Below are positions 50,903 to 60,227 of a DNA stretch of 64,000 nucleotides, in pieces. The translations under genes and the position numbers were made by a program. Location: positions 124,001-188,000 of the forward strand of contig NZ_VFVR01000008.1 of the NCBI RefSeq assembly GCF_006442205.1. Direction: 5' to 3'. The DNA comes from Mesorhizobium sp. B2-3-12 (GTDB taxonomy: Bacteria > Pseudomonadota > Alphaproteobacteria > Rhizobiales > Rhizobiaceae). The notes beneath the pieces were generated by a model. It was not told the DNA's origin and made no database searches. It saw only the letters and a program-made list of their open reading frames with translations. The first letter of the stretch is position 1, and each line of letters starts with the position of its first letter.

Positions 50903-52173
50903 TGAAGCCCTGCCTCGCTTGCACCCTTCAGCGCCAGCCGTGCCGTACCGGCGGCCGCTTCGTCCGAGAGGGCCGGCAGGAAAGCGACGCCCAGCTTGCG
51001 CTGCCGGATCGCCGTCCATACCGGGTTCGCCGCGCCGCCGCCGACGCTCCTGACCGATGTCAGGGCGGGCGCGCCAAGTTCGGCCAGCCTGCCGTAGCCA
51101 AGCGCCTCGATCGCCGCCATGCCCTCGAACATCGCCTTGAGGTAATCGGCGTCGTCGGCAGGCCGTGGGGTGAGACGCGGCGGCAAGGCCGGATCGGCGA
51201 TCGGGAACCGCTCGCCGGCCGTGCCAAGCGGATAATAGTCGAGGCCGGTTTCGGTCGTGGGGTCGATCGTGGCACTCAGTTCGATGATCCGCGCGAGCGG
51301 AAAATGCCGGGCCAACACCTTGCCGCCGGAATTCGAGGCGCCGCCCGCCAGCCAGCTGTCGCCAAGACGATGGCTGTAGATGCCGAAGCGCGGCGCCGAG
51401 ATCGGCCGCTCGGACAGGATCTTGATGGTGAGCGAGGACCCCAGCGCGGTGACGCCGTCGCCGGCCGCTGTCGCACCCGTCGCCAGGAACGAGGCGCAGC
51501 CGTCCGTGGTGCCGGCAACCACGACCACATCGCGCGGCAGGCCGAAAAGCTCGGCGGCGGCCGCGGTGAGGGTTCCGGTGACATCACCCGGCTCCACGAC
51601 ATCAGGCAGCAGATCCATGTGCATGCCGGTGGCCGCGATCCAGTCCGGCCAGCGGCGCTGCTCGACGTCATAGCCGGTCTTGAGCGCATTGTTCTCGTCG
51701 CTGACATCGAAGCGGCCGGACAGGTTGCCGGCGATCCAGTCGGCCTGGTGCAGCACCGCCGCTATGCCGGGCTGATGCTGGAACCGCAAAGCCTTGGCGA
51801 GGCCTGAAGTCGCCCCGTGGGCGGCGCTCGCTTCCGGCGCCTCGCGGACGATCGCCGCCAGGATGGCGGCGTCATCGACCTTGTCGTTGTACATCAGCGG
51901 CTCGGCCAGAGGCCGCCCATCAATGTCGACCGGCAGCAGCGTGCCCGACGTGCCGTCGATGGCGACGGCGCGGATCGCGGCGCGGTCGACGCCAGAAAGC
52001 AGTTCCGCCAGCGCCGCCTGGACCGCTTGCCACCAAACCGAGGGGTCGCGAGGGTTCTGGCCAAACCTGTCGAGAGGCACGGCGGATTGGCCGGCAATGG
52101 AAAAATCCTGGCGCATGGCGACGGCGCGGGCGCCGGAGGTGCCGATATCGATGCCGACGACAAGTGGCGTCAT
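50899..52173 (-). CDS. FGGY-family carbohydrate kinase (xylulokinase-like)
   Basis: Sugar kinase of 424 residues, shorter than typical XylB. N-terminal VGIDIGTSGARAVAM is the ATP-phosphate motif. VAIDGTSGTLLPVD and PLMYNDKVDD follow, and GTTDGCASFLATGATAAGDGVTALGSSLTIKIL corresponds to the second domain. The conserved C-terminal SVGGGAANPVWTAIRQRKLG is present. The substrate is a ketose or polyol; the length and motifs resemble ribulose/xylulose kinases. It follows the aldolase by 14 bases. Confidence 0.85.
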   Translation of the reverse strand: MTPLVVGIDIGTSGARAVAMRQDFSIAGQSAVPLDRFGQNPRDPSVWWQAVQAALAELLSGVDRAAIRAVAIDGTSGTLLPVDIDGRPLAEPLMYNDKVDDAAILAAIVREAPEASAAHGATSGLAKALRFQHQPGIAAVLHQADWIAGNLSGRFDVSDENNALKTGYDVEQRRWPDWIAATGMHMDLLPDVVEPGDVTGTLTAAAAELFGLPRDVVVVAGTTDGCASFLATGATAAGDGVTALGSSLTIKILSERPISAPRFGIYSHRLGDSWLAGGASNSGGKVLARHFPLARIIELSATIDPTTETGLDYYPLGTAGERFPIADPALPPRLTPRPADDADYLKAMFEGMAAIEALGYGRLAELGAPALTSVRSVGGGAANPVWTAIRQRKLGVAFLPALSDEAAAGTARLALKGASEAGLQ

Positions 52174-52187
52174 GTCGTCCGTCCTTG

Positions 52188-53228
52188 TCAGGCCGTGTTG
52201 GCGGCGTTGAGCATCTGGCGATACTGCTCGGCGTCCCAGTTGACCAGTTCGTCATTCTCGGCGGCGGTGAGATAGTTCAGCCGCGCCTTGCTGTCGACGC
52301 GCGCGGTCACGTCGGCGAGGCAGCGTTGCATGGCGTCGGCACCTGCGCTGGCGTCGCCGCGCATCAGCACGCCGGCACCGGGAAACAGGATTGCCGGGGG
52401 CGCCGCGCCGAGCCGCGCGGTGACGCCGGCCACGTCTTCGCCCGACCTCGCAACGACCGAGCCTTGGCCAAGGAAGATGACATGGTCCGGATAAAGGCTG
52501 CCGGCCTCGGCCATGCCAAGGCTTTCCGGATCGAGGGCGACCGCGTGCGCCTCGACATCCGCCGGCAATCGGTAGCCGTCGGCTAGCGCCGTCAAGGCGG
52601 CGATATCCGGCGCGGCGGTCGCGCGCGGCTGCCGTGCCAGGAGCGACCGGACGCGGTGCAGCAAAGCCTCGGCCCCTGCGACGGTTTCCGCCGCGACCAC
52701 CAGCCCGTGATTGCCAAGGATGAGCACGTCGACCCCAGGCCGCAGCTTCTCGGCAATGCCGCGGGCAAGCGGCAGGCCCGGACGGAAATACGGTACCCAG
52801 GCCCATTCGATGCCGCTGAGCCGCCTGGCGACCTCGGTCTCGCCATCGGCTTGCACTGCAAGCGAAATCGTGTCGACGCAGTGGACATGCAAAACCACGC
52901 GTTGCGGCATCAAGGCATGCACGGTGGTTTCGATCGACGGCCGCAGGCCACGCGGATTGAGGTCTTCGATGGCGAAGGCCTGTGGCTTGTCGGCGGCTGG
53001 ATCGCGCCGTTCGACCGCCTCGAGCAGCGGCGCCATCGCCACCGGCACCATGATGTCGTCGCTGAGCGCATCCTTCAGCCAGGTGCCCGAGGCCTTGATC
53101 CACAGCGTGTCGCCGGCCTTGAGCGAAGTGTTGCCGCCCGCCGCCTGTGTCATATGGGGATTGAGCCCGATGCTGGCCGAGAGCGCCCGCAGGGAAGCCA
53201 GTTCCTGTGCATCAGCTTGGGTTGCCAC
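52188..53228 (-). CDS. class II aldolase/adducin-family protein
   Basis: Zinc-dependent aldolase family protein of 346 residues, similar to the aldolase half of the RhaD group. Marks: AAGGNTSLKAGDTLWIKASGTWL (phosphate-binding loop), the metal-ligand motif VVLHVHCVDTISLA, and LILGNHGLVVAAETVAGAEAL. The C-terminal region beyond residue 210 (LADGYRLPADVEAH...) is an additional domain. Likely splits or epimerises a ketose phosphate from the kinase downstream. Start is GTG 53228 with GGAGGAAAGG upstream. First gene of the operon; the promoter region holds two direct repeats GTGATCTAC. Confidence 0.82.
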   Translation of the reverse strand: MATQADAQELASLRALSASIGLNPHMTQAAGGNTSLKAGDTLWIKASGTWLKDALSDDIMVPVAMAPLLEAVERRDPAADKPQAFAIEDLNPRGLRPSIETTVHALMPQRVVLHVHCVDTISLAVQADGETEVARRLSGIEWAWVPYFRPGLPLARGIAEKLRPGVDVLILGNHGLVVAAETVAGAEALLHRVRSLLARQPRATAAPDIAALTALADGYRLPADVEAHAVALDPESLGMAEAGSLYPDHVIFLGQGSVVARSGEDVAGVTARLGAAPPAILFPGAGVLMRGDASAGADAMQRCLADVTARVDSKARLNYLTAAENDELVNWDAEQYRQMLNAANTA

Positions 53229-53300
53229 GGCGCCTTTCCTCCAACGTCTGCACGAAATCCCGTCGCCGGGCCGCTGCTGGCGTTGGTATCGCAGATATGA

Positions 53301-53325
53301 GTGATCTACGTCAATGGTGATCTAC
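53301..53325. promoter_or_regulatory. direct repeats in front of the aldolase operon
   Basis: GTGATCTAC occurs at 53301-53309 and 53317-53325, with a 16-base period. The core TGATCTAC is also in the palindrome in front of the SorC gene at 49039, which points to that regulator. The region is shared with the divergent DeoR gene. Confidence 0.5.
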
Positions 53326-53410
53326 TGTCGTCAAAACAAGCTTGCAATCCGACTAATGTTGAGTAAGTTGCACCAGTTGCCGTAGAAAAATGGCATCAGG
53401 GAGGAAAGAG

Positions 53411-54193
53411 TTGAGCGACTTCGGCCGCCAGCGTCAGATCGTCGAATTGCTCCGGGATCGCCCGTTCGCCTCCGTGCGCGAGTTGCAGGAGCGGCTCGGC
53501 GTTTCGGCAGCCACGGTCAGGCGCGATATCGACCGGATCGACGAGGCCGGTGAAGCCCGCAAGGTCTATGGCGGCATATCGGCGCTCGATGGCGCCTCGC
53601 ATGCGGGCGTCGCTTATGCCCGGCCCTATGACGAGAACCGGGACCTCGCCGTCGAGGCCAAGCGGCAGATTGCAACCGTCGCCGCGACCATGGTGCGCGA
53701 CGGCGACGCGGTTATCGTCCATGGCGGCTCGACCTGCTTCCATCTCGGCGTCAAGCTCGCCGACCGCAACATCCGGCTCTACACCAATTCGATGCCGCTC
53801 GCTGCCTATCTCAGCGACCATGGCCATTGCAGCCTGACGGTCGCCGGCGGTGATCTGCACCGCGAACCCGGCATCATCCATTCGCCGACCCAGGCGACGC
53901 CTTTCTATGCCTCGAAATTCTTTCTCGGCACGCAAGGGCTCAACCAGGAAGGGCTGCTGGAATCGCATCCGCTGCTGGTCCGCTCCATTGTCGATCTCAG
54001 CCTCTGCGCCGACCAGATCGTGGTGCTGGCCGACAGCCGCAAACTCTCGATCCACGCGCGCAACGTCGCGCTGCCGCTGTCGCGCATCGGCACGCTGGTC
54101 ACCGATGACGGCCTCTCCGATGCCGATGCGCGCATGCTGGAGGATGCCGGCGTCATGGTGCGGATTGCTGCTACCTCGGGAGCGACGCCGTGA
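53411..54193 (+). CDS. DeoR-family transcriptional repressor
   Basis: Regulator of 260 residues with an N-terminal helix-turn-helix (RQRQIVELLRDRPFASVRELQERLGVSAATVRRDIDRIDEAGEARKVYGG) and a DeoR C-terminal effector domain (KRQIATVAATMVRDGDAVIVHGGSTCFHLG, then LADSRKL). I choose TTG 53411, since GAGGA lies five bases upstream; the ATG at 53390 has no ribosome binding site. Its stop overlaps the kinase start (GTGA at 54190), so it is cotranscribed with the sugar operon it probably controls. Three tandem 9-base units beginning GTTG lie just upstream (53358-53384). Confidence 0.88.
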   Translation: MSDFGRQRQIVELLRDRPFASVRELQERLGVSAATVRRDIDRIDEAGEARKVYGGISALDGASHAGVAYARPYDENRDLAVEAKRQIATVAATMVRDGDAVIVHGGSTCFHLGVKLADRNIRLYTNSMPLAAYLSDHGHCSLTVAGGDLHREPGIIHSPTQATPFYASKFFLGTQGLNQEGLLESHPLLVRSIVDLSLCADQIVVLADSRKLSIHARNVALPLSRIGTLVTDDGLSDADARMLEDAGVMVRIAATSGATP

Positions 54194-55572
54194 ACGTGGC
54201 GGTGCTGGACTTCGGCAAGACCAATTCGAAGCTGTTCGTCTTCGGCCAGGACGGCCGCATCCTGGACGAACGCAGGACGCAGCCGAAATGGACGCACCAA
54301 GGCGGCTTCAGCGTGCTTGACGAAGCCGCCCTCCATGACTGGGCGTTCGGTGCCGTCACCGACGCGGTCGAAAACCATGGTGTCGAAGGGGTGATGGTGT
54401 CGGGCCATGGTTGCACCTTCGCCCTTGTCGGCGACAAGGCGCTGACGCATCCGATCCTCGACTACGAACAGGAGCCACCGGCCGAGATCGCGGCGCGGAT
54501 CGACCGCCGCATCCCGGATTTCGCCGAGACGTTTTCGCCGCGCCTGCCGCTCGGCTTCAACTATGGCCGCCACATGCTGTGGCTGCAGGAGGTCGATCCC
54601 GATGCCTTTACGGCAGCGACATCGATCCTCGGCTATCCCCAGTACTGGAGCTGGCGCCTCGGCGGGCGGCCGGTTTCGGAAGTCTCCTATCTCGGGTGCC
54701 ATTCGCATTTGTGGGCGCCGCGCGAACGTGATTTCTCCTCGCTGGTCGACGCCCAGGGCTGGCGCGGCCGGATGCCGGCTTTCGAACGTGCCGGCGCCGT
54801 CATCGGCGAGCAGCGCTTCGGCGATACCAAGCGATCGATCGCGATCCACAATGGCGTCCACGACTCCAATGCGGCACTGCATGCCTACCGCCGGCAAGGC
54901 CTTGGACCGCTGACCGTCGTCTCGACCGGCACCTGGGTCGTCGTGCTCAATCCCGACTGCCCGCTCGAAGCGCTCGACCGTGAGCGCGACATGCTGGTCA
55001 ATGTCGATGTCGACGGCGGTCCGGTGCCGACCATCCGCTTCATGGGCGGGCGCGAATTCGCCGTCATCAGCGGCGGCTGGCAAGGCGCGATCCCGCTTGG
55101 CTCGATACAGCAGGCGCTCGATGCTCGCCTCATGGCGCTGCCCAGTTTCGCGCCGGGCGGGCCAATGCCGAGCCATCGCGGCGAAATCATCGGCGGTAAG
55201 CCCAGTGACGGGCAGAGCGCGGCGGTGGCGCTGCTTTACGTGGCGCTGATGATCGATCTCTGCCTCGATCTCATTAGTTCGCAGAATACCGTCATCGTCG
55301 ATGGCGGGCTGAACACGGGCGGCCTGCTTGCCGGGCTGCTGGCGCAACTGCGTCCCGGCCAGACCTTCCTGCAAGGCGCCTCGCTGGAAGGCAGCGCCAC
55401 GGGTGCGGCAGCGCTCGCCTTCGAGAGCGAAGGTCATGACTTCGCCGCCGAGCCGCCGGAGCCGGTGCGGGCGACAGAATTCAGTGGCCTCGCCGGCTAT
55501 CGCGATGCCTGGCGCGATCGCGTCGCTGCCGGACATGGCGCCGCCGTCAAGGCTGCGGGTGGTGCGCGATGA
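54190..55572 (+). CDS. FGGY-family carbohydrate kinase (rhamnulokinase/fuculokinase-like)
   Basis: Sugar kinase of 460 residues. ATP-binding start VAVLDFGKTNSKLFVFG; then GVMVSGHGCTFALVG, YPQYWSWRLGG and STGTWVVVL. The C-terminal IVDGGLNTGGLLAGLLAQL replaces the usual GGG-x-x-S/N motif of the family. The sequence is closer to the L-rhamnulose/L-fuculose kinase side than to xylulokinase. It is coupled to the DeoR gene before it and to the ABC ATPase after it (ATGA). Confidence 0.85.
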   Translation: MNVAVLDFGKTNSKLFVFGQDGRILDERRTQPKWTHQGGFSVLDEAALHDWAFGAVTDAVENHGVEGVMVSGHGCTFALVGDKALTHPILDYEQEPPAEIAARIDRRIPDFAETFSPRLPLGFNYGRHMLWLQEVDPDAFTAATSILGYPQYWSWRLGGRPVSEVSYLGCHSHLWAPRERDFSSLVDAQGWRGRMPAFERAGAVIGEQRFGDTKRSIAIHNGVHDSNAALHAYRRQGLGPLTVVSTGTWVVVLNPDCPLEALDRERDMLVNVDVDGGPVPTIRFMGGREFAVISGGWQGAIPLGSIQQALDARLMALPSFAPGGPMPSHRGEIIGGKPSDGQSAAVALLYVALMIDLCLDLISSQNTVIVDGGLNTGGLLAGLLAQLRPGQTFLQGASLEGSATGAAALAFESEGHDFAAEPPEPVRATEFSGLAGYRDAWRDRVAAGHGAAVKAAGGAR

Positions 55573-57113
55573 GCGCGGCCGTGCAGACGCAGGCGACGCG
55601 CCAGCCGGTGCTGGAGATGCGCCACATCTCGAAGACCTTCGGTGCGATCCGTGCCCTGCAGGACGTCTCGCTCAGCGTCCATGCCGGCGAACTGCACGCG
55701 CTGATGGGCGAGAACGGCGCCGGCAAGTCGACGTTGATGAAGGTGCTGTCCGGCGCCTATCGGCCGGATGCGGGGGGCGAGATACTCATCGATGGCGCGC
55801 CCGCCGCGACCGGCGATCCGATCAAGGCGCGCGCCGCAGGCATCGCGGTGATCTACCAGGAGCTGTCGCTGGCGCCGAACCTGACGGTGGCGCAGAACAT
55901 CTTCCTCGGCAATGAACCCCGCCGCTTCGGCATCGTCGACCGTGACCAGTGCAACCGTCGCGCTGGCGAAATCATCGCGCGGCTCGGCGTCTCGTTCTCG
56001 GCGCGCGCCCTGGTTTCCAGCCTGTCGCTCGGCGAACGACAGTTGGTCGAGATCGCCCGGGCGCTTTCGACCAATGCGCGCATCATCGTCATGGACGAGC
56101 CGACCACGTCCTTGACCTCGCGCGAGACCGACCTTCTGTTCGAGGTGATCGCGACGCTGAAGACGCAAGGCATCGCCATCATCTATATCAGCCACCGCAT
56201 GGAAGAGGTCTACCAACTCGCCGATCGCGTCAGCGTGCTGCGCGACAGCGGCTATGTCGGGACGCTGGAGCGCGCCGACCTCAGCGCCTCGCGGCTGGTG
56301 TCGATGATGGTCGGCCGTGATCTCTCGGCCTTCTACAAGAAGGACCATCGCCCGCCGGGCGAGAAGCGCGCTGTCGCGCTCTCGGTGCGCGGCATGTCCG
56401 ACGGGCGCCTGCTGAAGGACTGTTCGTTCGACCTCCATCACGGCGAGGTGCTGGCGCTGGCGGGTCTCGTCGGTTCTGGCCGAACCGAACTCGCCAGGCT
56501 GATCTTCGGCGCCGACAAGCGCAGCGCCGGCACGATGGAACTCGACGGCAGGCCCATAACCATCGGCTCGCCGGGCGAGGCGCTCGATGCCGGCATCGCC
56601 TACCTCACCGAAGACCGCAAGGAACTCGGCCTGTTCCTCGACATGTCGATTTCCGACAATATCAGCATGGGCGTGCTGGCCAGGGACGCGCGGGCCGGCG
56701 GCTTGCGCGACTTCACCACTGCGGACAGGCGTGCGGCGAAGGCCATTGCGGACCTCTCCATCCGCACCGGCTCCGCGCAAGCCAATGCCGGCTCGCTGTC
56801 GGGCGGCAACCAGCAGAAGGTGCTGCTCGCGCGGCTGCTCGAAACCGAGCCGAAGGTCGTCATCCTCGACGAGCCGACACGCGGCGTCGACGTCGGCGCC
56901 AAGTCGGAAATCTACCGGCTGATCGACAATCTCGCCAACAAGGGTATCGCCATCCTGATGATCTCAAGCGAATTGCCCGAGGTGATCGGCGTCGCCGACC
57001 GCGTGCTGGTGATGCGCGATGGTGCGATCGCTGGCGAGGTGACGGCGTCGGAAGGCGAACCGCTTCGCCAGGAAGCGATCATGGAACTTGCGACGGGAGC
57101 GTCTCAGCGATGA
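55569..57113 (+). CDS. sugar ABC transporter ATP-binding protein, double domain (RbsA type)
   Basis: Tandem ATPase of a CUT2 monosaccharide importer, 514 residues. First half: Walker A GENGAGKST, LSLGERQLVEIARAL, IIVMDEPTTSL. Second half: degenerate Walker A GLVGSGRTEL, signature LSGGNQQKVLLARLL, VVILDEPTRGVDVGAKSEIY. This asymmetry is normal for RbsA. The ATG overlaps the kinase stop and its own stop overlaps the permease start. Confidence 0.94.
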   Translation: MSAAVQTQATRQPVLEMRHISKTFGAIRALQDVSLSVHAGELHALMGENGAGKSTLMKVLSGAYRPDAGGEILIDGAPAATGDPIKARAAGIAVIYQELSLAPNLTVAQNIFLGNEPRRFGIVDRDQCNRRAGEIIARLGVSFSARALVSSLSLGERQLVEIARALSTNARIIVMDEPTTSLTSRETDLLFEVIATLKTQGIAIIYISHRMEEVYQLADRVSVLRDSGYVGTLERADLSASRLVSMMVGRDLSAFYKKDHRPPGEKRAVALSVRGMSDGRLLKDCSFDLHHGEVLALAGLVGSGRTELARLIFGADKRSAGTMELDGRPITIGSPGEALDAGIAYLTEDRKELGLFLDMSISDNISMGVLARDARAGGLRDFTTADRRAAKAIADLSIRTGSAQANAGSLSGGNQQKVLLARLLETEPKVVILDEPTRGVDVGAKSEIYRLIDNLANKGIAILMISSELPEVIGVADRVLVMRDGAIAGEVTASEGEPLRQEAIMELATGASQR

Positions 57114-58108
57114 CAGACAGGACGACCGGGACGAAGAGTGTGGACCAGGCGGTGGCCAGGAACCGGCGGCTGCGCACCGCGCTTGCGGCGCTTGGCATGC
57201 TGCCGGTGCTGGTGCTGCTGGCGGCCGGCTTCCAGTTCATCAACCCGCGCTTTCTCACCGGCACCAACCTGCTGATCGTCACGCAGCAATCGTCGATCAA
57301 CATCGTGCTGGCCGCCGGCATGACCTTCGTAATCCTGACCGGCGGCATCGACCTGTCGGTCGGTTCGATCCTCGCCGCCGCGGCCATGGTGGCGGTGCTG
57401 GTGTCGCTGGTGCCGGACTGGGGCCTGCTCGGTGTGCCGGCGGCCATCCTGGTCGGGCTCGGCTTCGGGCTGATCAACGGGCTGCTCATCGCCTATATCA
57501 GGCTGCCGCCCTTCATCGTCACTCTGGGTTCGCTGACCGCCGTGCGCGGCGTTGCCCGCTTGCTCGGGCAGGACACGACGGTGTTCAATTCCGACCTGCC
57601 GTTCGACTTCATCGGCAACGGTTCGGTGCTCGGCATCCCCTGGCTGGTCATCATCGCGCTGTCGGTGGTGGTGCTGTCCTGGGTGGTGCTGAAACGCACG
57701 GTGCTCGGCACCTGGATCTATGCCGTCGGCGGCAATGCCGAGGCCGCCCGGCTGACCGGCATCAAGGTGCCGCTGGTGCTGCTCTTCGTCTATGGCGTTT
57801 CCGGCCTGCTTGCCGGCCTCGGCGGCGCCATGTCGGCGGCTCGGCTCTACGCCGCCAACGGCCTGCAACTCGGGCAAAGCTACGAACTCGACGCCATCGC
57901 CGCCGTCATCCTCGGCGGCACCAGTTTCGTCGGCGGCGTCGGCTCGATCTGGGGCACGCTGATCGGCGGCCTGATCATCGCGGTGCTCTCCAACGGGCTC
58001 ATCTTGGCCGGTGTCTCGGACATCTGGCAGTACATCATCAAGGGATTGGTCATCATCGTGGCGGTCGCCCTCGACCGCTACCGGCTCCAGGCAGGGGCGA
58101 GAACGTGA
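57110..58108 (+). CDS. sugar ABC transporter permease (RbsC type)
   Basis: Inner-membrane permease of 332 residues for the CUT2 importer. Marks: NIVLAAGMTFVILTGGIDLSVGSILA and VGGNAEAARLTGIKV, and LDAIAAVILGGTSFVGGVGSIWGTLIGG, all typical of RbsC. Starts inside the RbsA stop (ATGA). Confidence 0.94.
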   Translation: MTDRTTGTKSVDQAVARNRRLRTALAALGMLPVLVLLAAGFQFINPRFLTGTNLLIVTQQSSINIVLAAGMTFVILTGGIDLSVGSILAAAAMVAVLVSLVPDWGLLGVPAAILVGLGFGLINGLLIAYIRLPPFIVTLGSLTAVRGVARLLGQDTTVFNSDLPFDFIGNGSVLGIPWLVIIALSVVVLSWVVLKRTVLGTWIYAVGGNAEAARLTGIKVPLVLLFVYGVSGLLAGLGGAMSAARLYAANGLQLGQSYELDAIAAVILGGTSFVGGVGSIWGTLIGGLIIAVLSNGLILAGVSDIWQYIIKGLVIIVAVALDRYRLQAGART

Positions 58109-58188
58109 GTGACCTGGTCGCCGGCATCAAAGACCGGCTTGTGTAACGCACCGCGAGAGGCGCGGGGCATCAGGAGGAAGTAAGCGTA

Positions 58189-59127
58189 ATGAAGACCATC
58201 GCCAAACTGCTCTGCGGCGCCGCTTTCGCGGCCGTCGCGATCGCGCCGGCATCGGCCAAGGACCTCAACAAGGTTGGTATCTCGGTCGGCTTGCTCGGCA
58301 ACCCGTTCTTCGTCGCCACCATCAAGGGCATCGAGGACGCGGCCAAGAAGATCAATCCGAAGGTCGAGGTGACATCGGTGTCGGCCGACTATGACCTCAA
58401 CAAGCAGGTCTCGCAGGTCGATTCCTTCATCGCCGCCGGCGTCGACGTGATCATGCTCAATGCGGTCGACGCCAAGGCGATCGCGCCGGCGGTGAAGAAG
58501 GCGCAGGCCGCCGGCATCATCGTCGCGGCCTTCGACGTTTCGGCGCCGGGCGCTGACGTCACGGTGATGACCAACAACGTCAAGGCCGGTGAAGAGGCCT
58601 GCCAGTATCTGGTCGACCACACCGGCGGCAAGGGCGACTACGTCATCCTCAACGGGCCGGCGTCATCGTCGATCCTGGAGCGGGTGAAGGGCTGCAAGAA
58701 CGTGCTTGCCCAGCATCCCGACATCAAGATCCTGTCGGACGACCAGAACGCCGAAGGCTCGCGCGACGGCGGCCTGAAGGTGTTCCAGTCGTTGCTGACC
58801 CGTTTCGACAAGATCGACGCGGTGTTCGCCATCAACGATCCGACGGCGATCGGCGCCGAGCTTGCCGCCAAGCAGCTTAACCGCTCCGAGTTCATCTTCA
58901 CGGCGGTCGACGGCGCGCCGGATATCGAGAAGGAACTGTCTTCCGGCAAATCGATGATCAAGGCCTCGGCCTCGCAGGATCCCTATGTGATGGCCGGCCA
59001 GTCGCTGACCATGGCGGCGGAACTGCTCGCCGGCAAGAAGCCGGCGGAGGCCACCGTGCTGCTCGACCCGAAGCTGATCACGGCCGAGAACCTGAAGGAC
59101 TACAAGGGCTGGACCGCGGCCCGCTGA
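58189..59127 (+). CDS. sugar ABC transporter periplasmic binding protein (RbsB type)
   Basis: Periplasmic binding protein of 312 residues, signal peptide ending near APASAKDLNKVG. Family-2 binding features: ISVGLLGNPFFVATIKGIEDAAKK, VSADYDLNKQVSQVDSFIAAGVDVIMLNAVD, VFAINDPTAIGAELAAKQ. AGGAGG precedes ATG 58189. Being third after ATPase and permease is the usual gene order for this group. The ligand is probably a pentose, hexose or polyol matching the FGGY kinase and epimerase in the operon. Confidence 0.93.
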   Translation: MKTIAKLLCGAAFAAVAIAPASAKDLNKVGISVGLLGNPFFVATIKGIEDAAKKINPKVEVTSVSADYDLNKQVSQVDSFIAAGVDVIMLNAVDAKAIAPAVKKAQAAGIIVAAFDVSAPGADVTVMTNNVKAGEEACQYLVDHTGGKGDYVILNGPASSSILERVKGCKNVLAQHPDIKILSDDQNAEGSRDGGLKVFQSLLTRFDKIDAVFAINDPTAIGAELAAKQLNRSEFIFTAVDGAPDIEKELSSGKSMIKASASQDPYVMAGQSLTMAAELLAGKKPAEATVLLDPKLITAENLKDYKGWTAAR

Positions 59128-59138
59128 TCCATCCAACG

Positions 59139-59170
59139 AAGGCGCGGCCGGTTCGATCCGGCCGCGCCTT
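59139..59170 (+). terminator. strong stem-loop after the binding-protein gene
   Basis: Thirteen-base arms AAGGCGCGGCCGG and its complement around a six-base loop, followed by TCTC. It can end part of the transcription or protect the binding-protein message before the epimerase gene. Confidence 0.75.
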
Positions 59171-59197
59171 TCTCACTTCTGTACATCGGAGACGATC

Positions 59198-60091
59198 ATG
59201 TCGCGCATCGGAATCCATTCTTTCGTCTGGTCGGCAAGCTCGGCGCAGAGCGAACTCGAACGCACGCTGGCCAGCACCAGGGAGGCCGGATTCGACCTGA
59301 TCGAATTTTCCTATCTCGATCCCGCCAATGTCGATATTGGCGGGCTTGCCAAGCGTATCGCCGACCTTGGCCTCGGCGTGGCGATCAGCATCGGATTGCC
59401 AACCGACGGCGACATATCGAGCGCCGACAAGGCGGTCGCCGCGCGCGGCGTCGAGATTCTCAACGACACCATCGCGCTGACGCGCGACCTTGGCGGCCGC
59501 AAGGTGGCCGGCATTCTTTCGACCAGCCATGGCCTGCAGGTCGAGGCGCCGACGCGCGATCAGTGGAACCGCAGCGCCGGGACATTGGCCGAGGTTGCCG
59601 AAACCGCGAAGGCCGCCGGCGTCACGCTCAATCTCGAAATCGTCAACCGCTTCGAAAGCAACCTGCTCAACACATCAGCGCAAGGGTTGGCCTTCATAGA
59701 GGACACCGGTTCGGACAACATCTTCCTGCATCTCGACACCTTCCACATGAACATCGAAGAGGCCGATGTGGGGCTCGCCATCCGCCATGCCGCGGCCAAG
59801 ATCGGCTATGTCCATATCGGCGAGAGCCACCGCGGCTTTCTCGGCACCGGCAATATCGATTTCGCGGCGATTTTCGATGCACTGACCGCGATCGGTTACG
59901 CCGACGATCTCAGCTTCGAATCCTTCTCCTCGGAGATCGTCGACGAGAACCTGTCGAAAAAGACCGCGATCTGGCGCAATCTGTGGACCGACAACAAGGC
60001 GCTCGCCAAGCACGCGCGCGCTTTCATCGGCCTCGGGCTGGAGACGGCGCAACGCAAGGCTGAACTCGTCTCGGCGCCGCACAAGCCTTAG
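59198..60091 (+). CDS. sugar 3-epimerase/isomerase-like TIM barrel (tagatose 3-epimerase family)
   Basis: Metal-dependent xylose-isomerase-like barrel of 297 residues. It opens MSRIGIHSFVWSASSAQ, and has the metal and substrate residues in LNLEIVNRFESN (Glu), LHLDTFHMNIEE (Asp, His), YVHIGESHRGFLGTGNIDF (His, Arg) and LSFESFSSEI (Glu). These match ketose 3-epimerases such as D-psicose/D-tagatose epimerase. It probably converts the imported ketose to the form used by the kinase in the operon. It follows the binding-protein gene after a stem-loop. Confidence 0.87.
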   Translation: MSRIGIHSFVWSASSAQSELERTLASTREAGFDLIEFSYLDPANVDIGGLAKRIADLGLGVAISIGLPTDGDISSADKAVAARGVEILNDTIALTRDLGGRKVAGILSTSHGLQVEAPTRDQWNRSAGTLAEVAETAKAAGVTLNLEIVNRFESNLLNTSAQGLAFIEDTGSDNIFLHLDTFHMNIEEADVGLAIRHAAAKIGYVHIGESHRGFLGTGNIDFAAIFDALTAIGYADDLSFESFSSEIVDENLSKKTAIWRNLWTDNKALAKHARAFIGLGLETAQRKAELVSAPHKP

Positions 60092-60227
60092 CAACTCCGG
60101 GTCGGCGCGGGTAGCCGGCGGTCTGCCCGGATGCGCGGCCGCGCCTGTTTTGCTTTGCACGGCATTGCTCCCGTCAAGTGCATCGGCTATCCGACCTCTG
60201 CGACACGTGAAGCAAACGGAGCCCGGC

